From: an uncultured Candidatus Saccharibacteria bacterium
GTDB taxonomy: Bacteria > Patescibacteria > Saccharimonadia > Saccharimonadales > JACDBH01
Direction: 5' to 3'
DNA: 14,539 bases
NCBI GenBank assembly: GCA_946479835.1
Contig: CAMLHD010000021.1
Location: 1-14,539, forward strand
Of the stretch, positions 1-7,471 are shown one piece after another. Both the position numbers and the translations under genes were made by a program. The notes under the pieces are model-generated. The model was not told the DNA's origin, ran no database searches, and saw nothing but the letters and a program-made list of their open reading frames with translations. The first letter of the stretch is position 1. Each line of letters starts with the position of its first letter.

Positions 1-537
1 ACCCGCCGCGGCCAGTATGAGACCTACCGCCAAGAGGTAGACAACCACGATTCTTTGAGCGAGACCTACGCCGAGATCGACGTTCAGATCAGCAGCAACC
101 GCTGGCGCGGCGTGCCGATCAAACTGCGAACCGGCAAGCGCATGAAAGAAAAACGCACCGAAGTAGTGGTGGTCTTCCGCCATGCCCAAAAAATGGACAA
201 CCAGGAGGTCAACACGCTCACTATCCGCCTGCAGCCTAACGAAGGTATCGACCTTGACCTGAGAGTCAAGAAACCGGGATTCGATAGCGTTCTACAGACC
301 GCCTCAATGGAGTTCGACTACAAGCGCACTTTTGAAAAAGAAGCCCAACCCGACGCTTATGAGCGCGTGCTGGTAGATGCCATCCGCGGCGACCACAGCC
401 TGACCACGACCAGCCAGGAAGTACTTGAAACCTGGCGTATAGTGGATAATGTGCTTGACGAATGGGCCAAGAACGACAACGGAATGGTGGCCTATAAGAA
501 CGGTTCCGCCGAACTTGAACCCGCCGAATCAAAATAA
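1..537 (+). CDS. zwf: Glucose-6-phosphate dehydrogenase, C-terminal part (5' truncated by window)
   Basis: Oxidises glucose 6-phosphate to 6-phosphogluconolactone with reduction of NADP+, the entry step of the oxidative pentose phosphate pathway. The reading frame is open from base 1 to the TAA at 535-537, giving 178 residues of a family that is usually about 480-500 long, so the Rossmann domain and active site are outside the window. What is visible is the C-terminal domain: the RGQY segment at the left edge, then SLSETYAEIDVQI, then RWRGVPIKLRTGKRM, the well-conserved G6PD segment RW-x-GVP-x-x-x-RTGK. A TTG at 55 could be mistaken for a start, but family-conserved residues continue upstream of it. 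The stop is 9 nt before gdhA, so the two are probably cotranscribed; both can use NADP(H). Family assignment is firm; cofactor preference cannot be judged from this part. Confidence 0.93.
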   Translation, partial: TRRGQYETYRQEVDNHDSLSETYAEIDVQISSNRWRGVPIKLRTGKRMKEKRTEVVVVFRHAQKMDNQEVNTLTIRLQPNEGIDLDLRVKKPGFDSVLQTASMEFDYKRTFEKEAQPDAYERVLVDAIRGDHSLTTTSQEVLETWRIVDNVLDEWAKNDNGMVAYKNGSAELEPAESK

Positions 538-546
538 GGAGAACAT

Positions 547-1749
547 ATGCTGCAAACCGTACATGCCCTGATAGCCAAGGTCGGCAAAGACCTGGGTTTT
601 TCCGACGCTGAAATCAAGACTCTCATAGAGACCGACAAAGAACACGAATTTGACATAACGCTCGAAAACGGCAAATCTTTCAAGGCTTATCGGGTACAGC
701 ACGACAACCGCCTAGGCCCTTACAAGGGCGGTATTAGGTTTCACCCCGAGGTAAATCGCGACGAGGTGCGGGCATTGGCGACGCTGATGAGCCTTAAGAC
801 GGCCGCGGTCGGCCTGCCTTTGGGCGGTGGCAAGGGGGGCGTAGCCGTCAACCCGCGTGATTTGGACGACGCCGAGCTAGAGGAATTATCAAGAGCCTTT
901 GCCCGCCATTTGGCGCCGCATATCGGTCCGGACAAGGATGTGCCGGCCCCGGATGTAAATACTCATCCTCAGATAATCGACTGGATGGTGGACGAATATG
1001 AATCCCAGACCGGAGATAACAGCCGGGCCAGCTTTACCGGCAAGTCCATAGCAGGCGGCGGTTCGGAAGGCCGCGACGCCGCGACCGGCCGGGGCGGCGT
1101 GATCGTGCTGGCCGAGCTGCTTGAACTGCAAAGCAAGGCCGATAGGCCGCTGACCTATGCCGTACAGGGCTTCGGCAATGTCGGTTCATTCTTCGGTACT
1201 GTGGCCGCCAAAGATCACTCGAAATGGCGGCTGCTGGCCGCTACCGATTCCAGCGGCGGCATTTATGAGCCAAAAGGCCTGGACGCGGCCAAACTAGACG
1301 AGTACAAGCAAGGCCGCGCTAAACTGATAGATTACAAGGCTGGCAAGCAGATCAGCAACGAGGAGCTGCTGGAGTTGGATGTCGATGTTTTGGTGCTGGC
1401 CGCCCTGGGTGATGTAATCACCAAGGGCAACATGAAAGACATCAAGGCCAAATACATCTTGGAGCTTGCCAACGGGCCGGTCGATGAGACGGCGCACGAT
1501 TATCTGAGCAATCAGGACGTAATCGTAGTGCCTGACGTACTGGCCAACGCTGGCGGCGTGATCGTCAGCTACCTGGAGTGGCGGCAGAACAAGGCTGGTG
1601 AGCATTGGACCGAGCAAGAAGTCAACAAGAAGCTTGAGGAATACCTGAAAACAGCGACTAAGGAAATCCACGGACTGTCGGAGGAAATGTCGATATCCCT
1701 GAAAGAAGCGGCGTTCAGGGTGGCCATAAAGCGTATCTTGGCGGCCTGA
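547..1749 (+). CDS. gdhA: Glutamate dehydrogenase (Glu/Leu/Phe/Val dehydrogenase family)
   Basis: Catalyses reversible reductive amination of 2-oxoglutarate to glutamate with NAD(P)H in the cytosol. The 400 residues contain the substrate-binding segment GPYKGGIRFHP (57-67), the PLGGGKGG motif with the catalytic Lys at about 96, and GPDKDVPAPDVNT with the catalytic Asp at about 136. The Rossmann fingerprint GFGNVG lies at 208-213, followed by ATDSSGG at the end of the second strand. ANGPVDETA (308-316) and PDVLANAGGV (329-338) are also typical. Length is slightly under the usual 410-450. The ATG is preceded by AAGGAGA at 536-542, overlapping the zwf stop, which fixes the start. Pairing with zwf suggests NADPH-linked ammonia assimilation, but a catabolic direction is equally possible; motif reading cannot settle NAD versus NADP. 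Confidence 0.95.
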   Translation: MLQTVHALIAKVGKDLGFSDAEIKTLIETDKEHEFDITLENGKSFKAYRVQHDNRLGPYKGGIRFHPEVNRDEVRALATLMSLKTAAVGLPLGGGKGGVAVNPRDLDDAELEELSRAFARHLAPHIGPDKDVPAPDVNTHPQIIDWMVDEYESQTGDNSRASFTGKSIAGGGSEGRDAATGRGGVIVLAELLELQSKADRPLTYAVQGFGNVGSFFGTVAAKDHSKWRLLAATDSSGGIYEPKGLDAAKLDEYKQGRAKLIDYKAGKQISNEELLELDVDVLVLAALGDVITKGNMKDIKAKYILELANGPVDETAHDYLSNQDVIVVPDVLANAGGVIVSYLEWRQNKAGEHWTEQEVNKKLEEYLKTATKEIHGLSEEMSISLKEAAFRVAIKRILAA

Positions 1750-1775
1750 ACCCCTGTAGGTCCAATAAGAGGATA

Positions 1776-1794
1776 AACCCTACTAAAAAGGGTT
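1776..1794 (+). terminator. Weak hairpin after gdhA
   Basis: AACCC (1776-1780) can pair with GGGTT (1790-1794) across a 9-nt loop, shortly after the gdhA stop. There is no following T-run, and the second arm runs into the -35 of the next promoter. At best it is a weak or factor-assisted terminator; it may mean nothing. Confidence 0.2.
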
Positions 1795-1822
1795 GTGGAA
1801 TAACGCTTACGCTCGGTATAAT
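1793..1822 (+). promoter_or_regulatory. Promoter of the glucan-metabolism operon
   Basis: A perfect -10 box TATAAT lies at 1817-1822, with TTGTGG at 1793-1798 as a partial -35 (three of six consensus bases) and an 18-bp spacer. Predicted transcription start is near 1829, giving a leader of about 32 nt before the ATG at 1861. A short purine run GAGGG (1854-1858) sits just before that ATG. The promoter separates the zwf-gdhA unit from the three glucan genes. Confidence 0.6.
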
Positions 1823-1860
1823 AAAATTCAAACAAACTAAAAACATTTATATCGAGGGCG

Positions 1861-3081
1861 ATGAAAATTTTGATGCTCGGGTGGGAACTCCCGCCCCACA
1901 ACAGTGGTGGTTTAGGCGTGGCCTGTTACCAGCTCTGCAAGGCCCTCTCGCGTAAAGGCGTCGGTATCGAATTCATCCTTCCCTACACCGCCGACTACTC
2001 CGAGATTGACTTTATGAAAATCCACTCGGCTCACCCGCAAGGGGTAGATGCCATTGAGAAGAGCGGCAATGCCTACGACAGCTTCAAATATGTATTCAAG
2101 GACGGCCAGGTTATCTGGCACGACATGCACGACCAGCAGGCCATTTATGAGACCGGCGTCGGCCGATTGGCTACGATGCTGGATTTCGATGTCATCCACG
2201 CCCACGACTGGCTGACTTTCCGGGCTGGCCTGCGCGCCAAGCATCTCAGCAACAAGCCGCTAATTTTGCATGTCCACTCGATAGAGTCAGACCGGGCCGG
2301 CCGCCCTGGCGGCGGCAATCCTCTAGTGCGGGAGATTGAAGGCATCAGCTTCTTGCTGGCCGACCGGGTCATAGCCGTCAGCCAATTCACCAAGGAAGCG
2401 ATTCAGCGCGAGTACAACATACCTGAAGACAAGATAGACGTGGTCCACAACAGCCTTGATCTGGAGATGATCAGCCCGCTTGATCCGCACAGCGCCCATT
2501 ATTATCTGTCAAAGATGAAGTCCGACGGTTACAAAGTGGTGGTGAATATCGGCCGCTTGACCATCCAAAAGGGCCTGCCCCACCTGCTTTACGCTGCCAA
2601 AGCCGTGATAGAAAAACGGCCCAAGACTTTGTTCCTGATCGTCGGCGCCGGCGAACAATACCACGAACTGATCGAATTGGCGGCCGAGTTGGGAATCTCG
2701 CGCAACATCCTGTTTACCGGCTTCCAGCGCGGCAAGAACTGGCGCGACAGCTTTGCCATCGGCGATTTGTTCGTCATGCCTTCGGTCAGCGAACCTTTTG
2801 GATTAACGCCGCTCGAAGCTGCCGGTTATGGCACGCCGTCGCTGATCAGCAAGCAATCTGGCGTGGCCGAAGTCTTCCGCAACTGCCTCAAGGTTGATTT
2901 TTGGGACGTCAACGAGATGGCCAATCAAATAACTGCGGTACTGGAAAATGATGCCCTGCAGGCCGAGCTGCGCGACAACGCTTACGCCGAATACGACCGC
3001 CTGAGCTGGTATCCGGCCGCCGACAAGCTTATAAACTGGTACAACCACCACTCCAGCCCGCTCAATGAGGTAATGGCATGA
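1861..3081 (+). CDS. Glycosyltransferase, GT-B fold, GT4/GT5 glycogen-synthase-like
   Basis: A 406-residue GT-B retaining glycosyltransferase. The N-terminus reads MKILMLGWELPPHNSGGLG, the sugar-nucleotide loop seen in glycogen/starch synthases and related GT4 enzymes; the Lys of the classical KTGGLG motif is replaced. VIHAHDW (111-117) is the typical interdomain segment. In the C-terminal domain, GRLTIQKG (231-238) gives the conserved Arg/Lys pair, and SEPFGLTPLEA holds the E-x7-E pair (Glu 311 and 319) of retaining GT-B enzymes. There is no signal peptide or membrane helix, so it acts in the cytosol. Next to GH57 and GH15 hydrolases it most likely extends an alpha-1,4-glucan such as glycogen, but the donor (ADP- or UDP-glucose) is not readable. 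It could instead be a GT4 enzyme with another acceptor, so I give no gene symbol. Confidence 0.85.
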   Translation: MKILMLGWELPPHNSGGLGVACYQLCKALSRKGVGIEFILPYTADYSEIDFMKIHSAHPQGVDAIEKSGNAYDSFKYVFKDGQVIWHDMHDQQAIYETGVGRLATMLDFDVIHAHDWLTFRAGLRAKHLSNKPLILHVHSIESDRAGRPGGGNPLVREIEGISFLLADRVIAVSQFTKEAIQREYNIPEDKIDVVHNSLDLEMISPLDPHSAHYYLSKMKSDGYKVVVNIGRLTIQKGLPHLLYAAKAVIEKRPKTLFLIVGAGEQYHELIELAAELGISRNILFTGFQRGKNWRDSFAIGDLFVMPSVSEPFGLTPLEAAGYGTPSLISKQSGVAEVFRNCLKVDFWDVNEMANQITAVLENDALQAELRDNAYAEYDRLSWYPAADKLINWYNHHSSPLNEVMA

Positions 3082-4289
3082 GCAAAAAGGCCATCCTGCT
3101 CTACCTGCATGTCCATCAGCCGTACCGGGTGCGCCACTACACCATCTTTGATGCCGGCCACGATCACAATTATTTTGAAGCACCGTACGAAGCCAACGAG
3201 AACAACGAACGCGTTATCCGCAAAGTAGCTGAAAAATCCTATTTGCCGACTAATCACACTCTGCTTGAGCTTTTAAATAAACACCCCGAGTTCAAGCTGA
3301 GCTTATCGATAACCGGCACTGTCATTGAGCAACTGGAAAAATGGGCGCCGGAAGTACTGGAATCTTTCAAGAAGCTGACCGAAACAGGCCGTGTGGAGAT
3401 CGTAGCCGAGACCTATTACCATTCCCTCGCCTTCTTCTACTCACGGGCTGAGTTTGAGCGCCAAGTAGAAATGCACCGCCGCAAGGTAGAGGAAGTGTTT
3501 GATCAAACGCCTAAGGTGTTTAGGAACACCGAGTTCGCTTACAACAACGATTTGGCTTATTGGGCCGACCAAGCTGGCTATAAGGGTATATTGGCCGAAG
3601 GCTGGGATCCGATTTTAGGCTGGCGCAGCCCTAACTTCTTATACCAGCCGAGCTACACCGAAAACATCAGGCTGCTGCTTAAGAACTACAAGCTGAGCGA
3701 TGACATCGCCTTCCGCTTTGGCAACCGAAGTTGGGAAGGCTGGCCGCTGAGCGCCGACAAATATACGCATTGGCTGTCTGAAAGCGGCGACGCCGATGTT
3801 TTCAACCTGTTCATGGATTACGAGACCTTTGGCGAACACCAATGGGAAGATACTGGTATCTTCGACTTCTTGAAGCACTTGCCACAAGAATGGCTGAAGA
3901 ACGACGAGCATACGTTCATGACCTTATCTGAGGCTATCGATGCTTACGAACCGGCCGACAAGATCGATATGCCGCAGACCGTAACTTGGGCAGATTCCGA
4001 ACGCGATCTTTCCGCCTGGCTAGGCAACAAAATGCAGCACCAGGCCACTGCCGCGCTTTACGACCTTGAGGAGCATGTCCTCAACACCGACGATAAGCAG
4101 CTGATCACCGATTGGCGGCGCCTGACAACCTCTGACCACTTTTATTACATGTGCACCAAATGGTTCCAAGACGGCGACGTCCACGCCTATTTCAGTCCAT
4201 ATGATTCGCCATACGAAGCCTTCATCAATTACATGAACGCTTGGCATGACATCAAATACCGGCTGAGCGAGCGAGGTGTAAGCGTCTAA
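3078..4289 (+). CDS. GH57 family alpha-amylase / glucanotransferase-type enzyme
   Basis: A 403-residue glycoside hydrolase of family 57, a retaining family acting on alpha-glucans. Motif 1, HVHQP, is at residues 11-15; the motif 2 region, GRVEIVAETYYHS, is at 104-116. Motif 3, FRNTEFAYNN (148-157), places the nucleophile at Glu152, and motif 4, FMDYETFGEHQ (245-255), places the acid/base at Asp247. Both catalytic residues are present. No signal peptide is seen, so it should act on internal glucan. The ATG overlaps the TGA of the preceding gene (ATGA), with GAGGT (3067-3071) at good spacing, implying translational coupling. The motif spelling resembles the archaeal intracellular amylase type (for example M. 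jannaschii MJ1611) more than GH57 branching enzymes. Amylase versus 4-alpha-glucanotransferase activity cannot be decided here. Confidence 0.88.
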   Translation: MSKKAILLYLHVHQPYRVRHYTIFDAGHDHNYFEAPYEANENNERVIRKVAEKSYLPTNHTLLELLNKHPEFKLSLSITGTVIEQLEKWAPEVLESFKKLTETGRVEIVAETYYHSLAFFYSRAEFERQVEMHRRKVEEVFDQTPKVFRNTEFAYNNDLAYWADQAGYKGILAEGWDPILGWRSPNFLYQPSYTENIRLLLKNYKLSDDIAFRFGNRSWEGWPLSADKYTHWLSESGDADVFNLFMDYETFGEHQWEDTGIFDFLKHLPQEWLKNDEHTFMTLSEAIDAYEPADKIDMPQTVTWADSERDLSAWLGNKMQHQATAALYDLEEHVLNTDDKQLITDWRRLTTSDHFYYMCTKWFQDGDVHAYFSPYDSPYEAFINYMNAWHDIKYRLSERGVSV

Positions 4290-4292
4290 GCT

Positions 4293-6218
4293 ATGGGCCG
4301 ACCAGTCGTATTAAGCAATGGGCAGTTGTTCGTAGGCCTCAACAAACACGGCCTGGTGCACGATTTTTATTATCCGTACGTGGGCTTGGACAACCTGACC
4401 AATTCCCGGAGCGAGCGCCACAAGATCGGCGTGTGGGTCGACAACAAGTTTTCTTGGGTCAACGACGGCAGCTGGGAGATGTCGGTCGATTTTGAGGCCG
4501 ATGCCCTGATCAGCGACATCACTATGACCAGCAAGGATATGCGAGTCCAGCTGAAGTTCCAGGACTTCGTTGATCCCGAGTCTAACGCCTTGTGCCGCCA
4601 TATCAAAGTAATAAACCAGCACGACCATCAGCGCGAGATCCGCCTGTTCATGCACCAGGTATTCCAAATTTCGCGCGCCGGCCGGGCCGATACGGTGCTT
4701 TATGAGCCCTCAGGCAATTACCTTTTGGATTACAAGGGCCGCTGCATGCTGCTGATTTACGGCGAGACATCCGACGGCACGCCTTTCGACCAATATGCGG
4801 TTGGCAATTACAGTATCGAAAGCAAGCACGGCACGCACGTCGACGCCGAAGACGGAGAATTGTCCAATAATCCTGTCGAGCACGGCAGCGTAGACTCGGT
4901 GCTCAGGATGTCTCTCGATATCGGCGGCAATCAGGCTAAAGCGGTTGATTATTGGGTAGTGGCAGCAAGCTCCCAGCAGGACGCCGAAAAACTGCATCTG
5001 GAACTTAAAGATAAGGGCTTGGCGGCCCGGATCCGCGACACTCGAAGCTGGTGGGCCAATTGGTTTGAGCCCGCCCACGATAAATTGAAGAAAATCGATG
5101 AGAATTATCAGAAACTGACTAAAAAATCCCTGTTGGTAGTCAAAGCGCATGTAGATGTGCGCGGCAGTATTTTAGCAAGCGGTGATTCCAGCATCTTCAA
5201 CTACGGCAAAGATTATTACTGTTACTGCTGGCCGCGTGACGGCGCCTACGCCATCTGGCCATTGATGCGGATGGGGCTTTACGACGAAGCCCGCAACTTC
5301 TTCGAATTCTGCCGCGACATCCTGCATCCGAACGGCTATCTGATGCACAAATATCAACCGGACCGTGCCATCGGCAGCACCTGGCATCCGCTGATACATA
5401 ACAACCGCCGTGAGCTGGCTATCCAAGAAGATGAGACGGCTGTCGTAATTATAATGCTCGGCGAATACCTCAAACAGACCAGCGATAAGGATTATGTCGA
5501 GCTTTTGTATAACACGCTGGTACGGCCGGCCGCCCAGTTCATGTCCAAGTTCATAGATGAAGCCACGGACCTGCCCCATGCCAGCTACGATCTTTGGGAA
5601 GAAAAGTTCATGACCTCCACCTACACCACGGCCGTCACTTACGCGGCGCTCCGGATAGCCGCGCAGTTCGCGGACATATTCAATTATCCGGACGATGCCG
5701 TTGATTTCAGGGCTGCGTCGGAACGGATCGCAAATAACGTAGAAAAACTGTTCGATCAGGAGCGCGGCGCCTTCATAAAAGGCTTTCTTCTTCAGCCGGA
5801 TGGCTCGCTCAAGGCCGACAAGACGCTCGATATGTCCAGCCTGTATGGCATGATGATGTTCGGACCCAAGAGCTCCGAAGAAATGACCGCCGCTACCGCT
5901 AAGGCCGTCGAAGACATACTTCTTAGCAAATCGCCGTCCGAAGGCCTTCCCCGCTACGAAAACGACAGCTACATGCGCAACAAAGAGAAGTACCTAGGCA
6001 ATCCGTGGCTGATCTGTTGTTTTTGGCTGGCCCAGTATTACATCGAGACCAAGCAGCCTGACCGCGCCAAAGCTATCATGGGCTGGGCGTCTGATAAGAC
6101 TTTGCCAAGCGGCATCATGAGCGAGCAGATCGATCCGGAAACGGCCGAGCAGGTAGGTGTTTCACCGTTGGTGTGGAGTCACGCCGAATATATAAATACG
6201 GCATTAGACCTTACATAA
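4293..6218 (+). CDS. GH15 family glucoamylase-like glucan hydrolase
   Basis: A 641-residue inverting exo-hydrolase of family 15, expected to release glucose from non-reducing ends of maltodextrin or glycogen. The N-terminal super-beta-sandwich domain begins RPVVLSNGQLFVGL and DFYYPYVGLDN; the (alpha/alpha)6 barrel follows from about residue 270. Barrel motifs are CWPRDG (312-317), QEDETA (378-383), SYDLWEE (431-437) with the general acid at Glu436, and MSEQID (609-614) with the general base at Glu611. VWSHAEY (627-633) closes the active site near the C-terminus. No signal peptide, so cytosolic. It starts 3 nt after the GH57 stop, with GAGGTG at 4273-4278 as a distant ribosome site. With its two upstream neighbours it forms a synthesis/breakdown set for storage glucan. 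A GH15 trehalase or dextran glucosidase is possible, but glucoamylase is the better fit. Confidence 0.9.
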   Translation: MGRPVVLSNGQLFVGLNKHGLVHDFYYPYVGLDNLTNSRSERHKIGVWVDNKFSWVNDGSWEMSVDFEADALISDITMTSKDMRVQLKFQDFVDPESNALCRHIKVINQHDHQREIRLFMHQVFQISRAGRADTVLYEPSGNYLLDYKGRCMLLIYGETSDGTPFDQYAVGNYSIESKHGTHVDAEDGELSNNPVEHGSVDSVLRMSLDIGGNQAKAVDYWVVAASSQQDAEKLHLELKDKGLAARIRDTRSWWANWFEPAHDKLKKIDENYQKLTKKSLLVVKAHVDVRGSILASGDSSIFNYGKDYYCYCWPRDGAYAIWPLMRMGLYDEARNFFEFCRDILHPNGYLMHKYQPDRAIGSTWHPLIHNNRRELAIQEDETAVVIIMLGEYLKQTSDKDYVELLYNTLVRPAAQFMSKFIDEATDLPHASYDLWEEKFMTSTYTTAVTYAALRIAAQFADIFNYPDDAVDFRAASERIANNVEKLFDQERGAFIKGFLLQPDGSLKADKTLDMSSLYGMMMFGPKSSEEMTAATAKAVEDILLSKSPSEGLPRYENDSYMRNKEKYLGNPWLICCFWLAQYYIETKQPDRAKAIMGWASDKTLPSGIMSEQIDPETAEQVGVSPLVWSHAEYINTALDLT

Positions 6219-6219
6219 A

Positions 6220-6247
6220 AAAACCGCTCTTTTTTGGGAGCGGTTTT
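6220..6247. terminator. Bidirectional intrinsic terminator between GH15 gene and rpmG
   Basis: AAAACCGCTC (6220-6229) pairs perfectly with GAGCGGTTTT (6238-6247), a 10-bp stem with an 8-nt loop. A-run and T-run flanks serve both strands. It lies between two convergent genes, 1 nt after the GH15 stop, and its right arm overlaps the rpmG stop codon at 6246-6248. Confidence 0.9.
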
Positions 6248-6449
6248 ATTTCTTGGGGTTTACAGTGTTGCGGCCGAGGTTCTTTTTGGTTTCCTCATAC
6301 CAGGCATGGGTACGGGCAACCGGATCGTATTTGCGCAGGCGCAGTTTTTCCGGCGTGTTCATGGTGTTCTTGGTGGTGTAGTACGTGCGATGACCGCTTA
6401 GTTCTGAGACTAAGCCGACGACTTTTCGTTTATCTCCTTTTTTTGCCAT
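6246..6449 (-). CDS. rpmG: 50S ribosomal protein L33 (bL33), cysteine-free form
   Basis: A 67-residue bL33, a structural protein of the large subunit near the E site. The recognisable core is TYYTTKNTMNTPEKLRLRKYDP (about residues 22-43, family pattern Y-x-TTKN...NTP-x-x-L-x-x-KY). The two CxxC pairs of zinc-binding L33 are replaced (SELSGH and YDPVARTH), so this is a zinc-independent form. It is about 12-15 residues longer than usual, with a tail ending NTVNPKK. It follows three tRNA genes, a position known from other bacteria. No Shine-Dalgarno sequence is seen; TATAAT lies 5 nt before the ATG, so the mRNA may be leaderless. The gene may also be read through from the tRNA promoter. Confidence 0.9.
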   Translation of the reverse strand: MAKKGDKRKVVGLVSELSGHRTYYTTKNTMNTPEKLRLRKYDPVARTHAWYEETKKNLGRNTVNPKK

Positions 6450-6454
6450 ATCGG

Positions 6455-6460
6455 ATTATA
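6455..6460 (-). promoter_or_regulatory. -10 box immediately before rpmG
   Basis: TATAAT on the - strand ends 5 nt before the rpmG ATG, so transcription should begin at or within a base or two of the start codon. No good -35 is seen at 16-18 bp. Confidence 0.5.
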
Positions 6461-6493
6461 AGTTTAACAGATTAGTTTAAGATAAGCAATACT

Positions 6494-6569
6494 TGGAGCC
6501 GACAGAGGGATTCGAACCCACGACCCGCTGTTTACAAAACAGCCGCTCTAGCCACTGAGCTATGTCGGC
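6494..6569 (-). tRNA. tRNA-Thr (anticodon UGU)
   Basis: A full cloverleaf of 76 nt with encoded CCA (6494-6496). Acceptor GCCGACA pairs with TGTCGGC; U8 and the D-arm AGCTCAG are present. The anticodon stem GCTGT/ACAGC closes the loop TTTGTAA, giving anticodon TGT (reads ACA/ACG). The T-arm contains GGTTCGAATCC. It is the last of three tRNA genes and lies 44 nt before rpmG. Confidence 0.96.
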
Positions 6570-6570
6570 A

Positions 6571-6656
6571 TGGTGCAGGGTGTAGGATTCGAACCTACGA
6601 AGGCGAATGCCAACAGATTTACAGTCTGTCGTGTTTGACCGCTTCACTAACCCTGC
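6571..6656 (-). tRNA. tRNA-Tyr (anticodon GUA)
   Basis: 86 nt including encoded CCA (6571-6573). Acceptor GCAGGGT pairs with ACCCTGC. Anticodon stem ACAGA/TCTGT closes loop CTGTAAA, anticodon GTA. The long variable arm marks a class II tRNA, as expected for bacterial tRNA-Tyr. The T-arm has GGTTCGAATCC. A single base separates it from the following tRNA-Thr. Confidence 0.96.
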
Positions 6657-6731
<75 letters not shown>

Positions 6732-6750
6732 GCATGTCAAATACCGAAGT

Positions 6751-6779
6751 ATTCTAACAAAATTACCCCTATAAAACAA
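6751..6779 (-). promoter_or_regulatory. Promoter of the tRNA cluster
   Basis: On the - strand, TTGTTT (6774-6779) as -35, a 17-bp spacer and TAGAAT (6751-6756) as -10, with predicted start about 13 nt before the first tRNA. The -35 coincides with the T-run of the upstream TPR gene's terminator, so the same bases end one transcript and help start the next. Confidence 0.65.
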
Positions 6780-6797
6780 TCCGCCTGACAGGCGGAT
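6779..6797 (-). terminator. Intrinsic terminator of the TPR gene
   Basis: On the - strand, ATCCGCCT and AGGCGGAT form a perfect stem (8 bp with a 3-nt loop, or 7 bp with a 5-nt loop). TTGTTTTAT follows. It starts 1 nt after the stop of the TPR gene. Confidence 0.8.
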
Positions 6798-6798
6798 T

Positions 6799-7452
6799 TC
6801 AGATAACGACTTTGCGGGGCCGGAGTACGCGCCGCGGCTTGCCAGCCGGCATGATGAGCTTGTTGAGCTTGGCCTTTAAGATATCAGCCTCGGTCTGCAT
6901 GCCCTTTGACTCGTAAGCCTTGATAAGCAGGTTGAAGGTCTCGGGGTTCGGTTCAAGCTCAGTCGCTTTTTCCAGTTGGATGATCATCAATCGGTCGTTG
7001 CCCAGTTTCTCCTGCACCTTGGCGTAAGCGATATGACGGGCTGCCAGAGCGTCTTCCAGTTTGATAGCCTGCTCGAACGCCAGCGCGGCCTTCTCATAAT
7101 TCTCGGTCTCATAATAAATCAGCCCCAGATTATGCAAACTGGAGGCTGAAGGGTCGATAGAGCTGGCGATTTCAAAACAATCGATGGCGTCTTTGTATTC
7201 CTTCTGCTTTGCATAAAGAATACCCAGGCGGTTATAGGCGGCTGCGTTCTTCTGATCAATCTTGAGGATCGTCAAAAGAGCCTTCTCGGCTCTAAGGAAA
7301 CGATTCTCACGCATTCCCTGATGCGCGATATCCCATAATTTACTCAATCTATCAGAGATTCTTTGCGACATTTCGGACAGTTCCGACTCCTTAATTCGAG
7401 AGTTTCGTAATGCCAACAGACCAAAGCCAACCACCAATGCTAACGCATACAT
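6799..7452 (-). CDS. Membrane-anchored TPR protein of unknown role
   Basis: With the ATG at 7452 the protein has 217 residues. An N-terminal helix YALALVVGFGLLAL looks like a membrane anchor or uncleaved signal. A charged linker then leads into about five tetratricopeptide repeats, with clear units such as AAAYNRLGILYAKQKEYKDA and SSLHNLGLIYYETENYEKAA. The C-terminus is basic (PRRVLRPRKVV). TPR arrays hold partner proteins; the anchor and charge suggest a scaffold at the inner face of the membrane, which is inference. An in-frame TTG at 7464 would add four residues but lies inside the TATAAT at 7464-7469, so I prefer the ATG. No Shine-Dalgarno sequence is visible. It follows holB by fewer than 20 nt and ends in a strong terminator. 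Function is not recognised. Confidence 0.75.
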   Translation of the reverse strand: MYALALVVGFGLLALRNSRIKESELSEMSQRISDRLSKLWDIAHQGMRENRFLRAEKALLTILKIDQKNAAAYNRLGILYAKQKEYKDAIDCFEIASSIDPSASSLHNLGLIYYETENYEKAALAFEQAIKLEDALAARHIAYAKVQEKLGNDRLMIIQLEKATELEPNPETFNLLIKAYESKGMQTEADILKAKLNKLIMPAGKPRRVLRPRKVVI

Positions 7453-7463
7453 ATGTGAGTTCA

Positions 7464-7469
7464 ATTATA
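7464..7469 (-). promoter_or_regulatory. -10 box before the TPR gene
   Basis: TATAAT on the - strand, 11 nt before the ATG at 7452, in the short gap after holB. Predicted start leaves a leader of about 4-5 nt. No convincing -35. Transcription from holB through this gene is an alternative. Confidence 0.45.
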
Positions 7470-7471
7470 CA

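Noticed and set aside
55..537. Complete short gene starting at TTG 55
   Set aside because: G6PD-conserved residues continue upstream in the same frame to the window edge, so it is the 3' part of zwf.
6173..6475. 100-codon + strand frame after the GH15 gene
   Set aside because: Overlaps the GH15 end, the terminator and rpmG in antisense; no protein similarity recognised.
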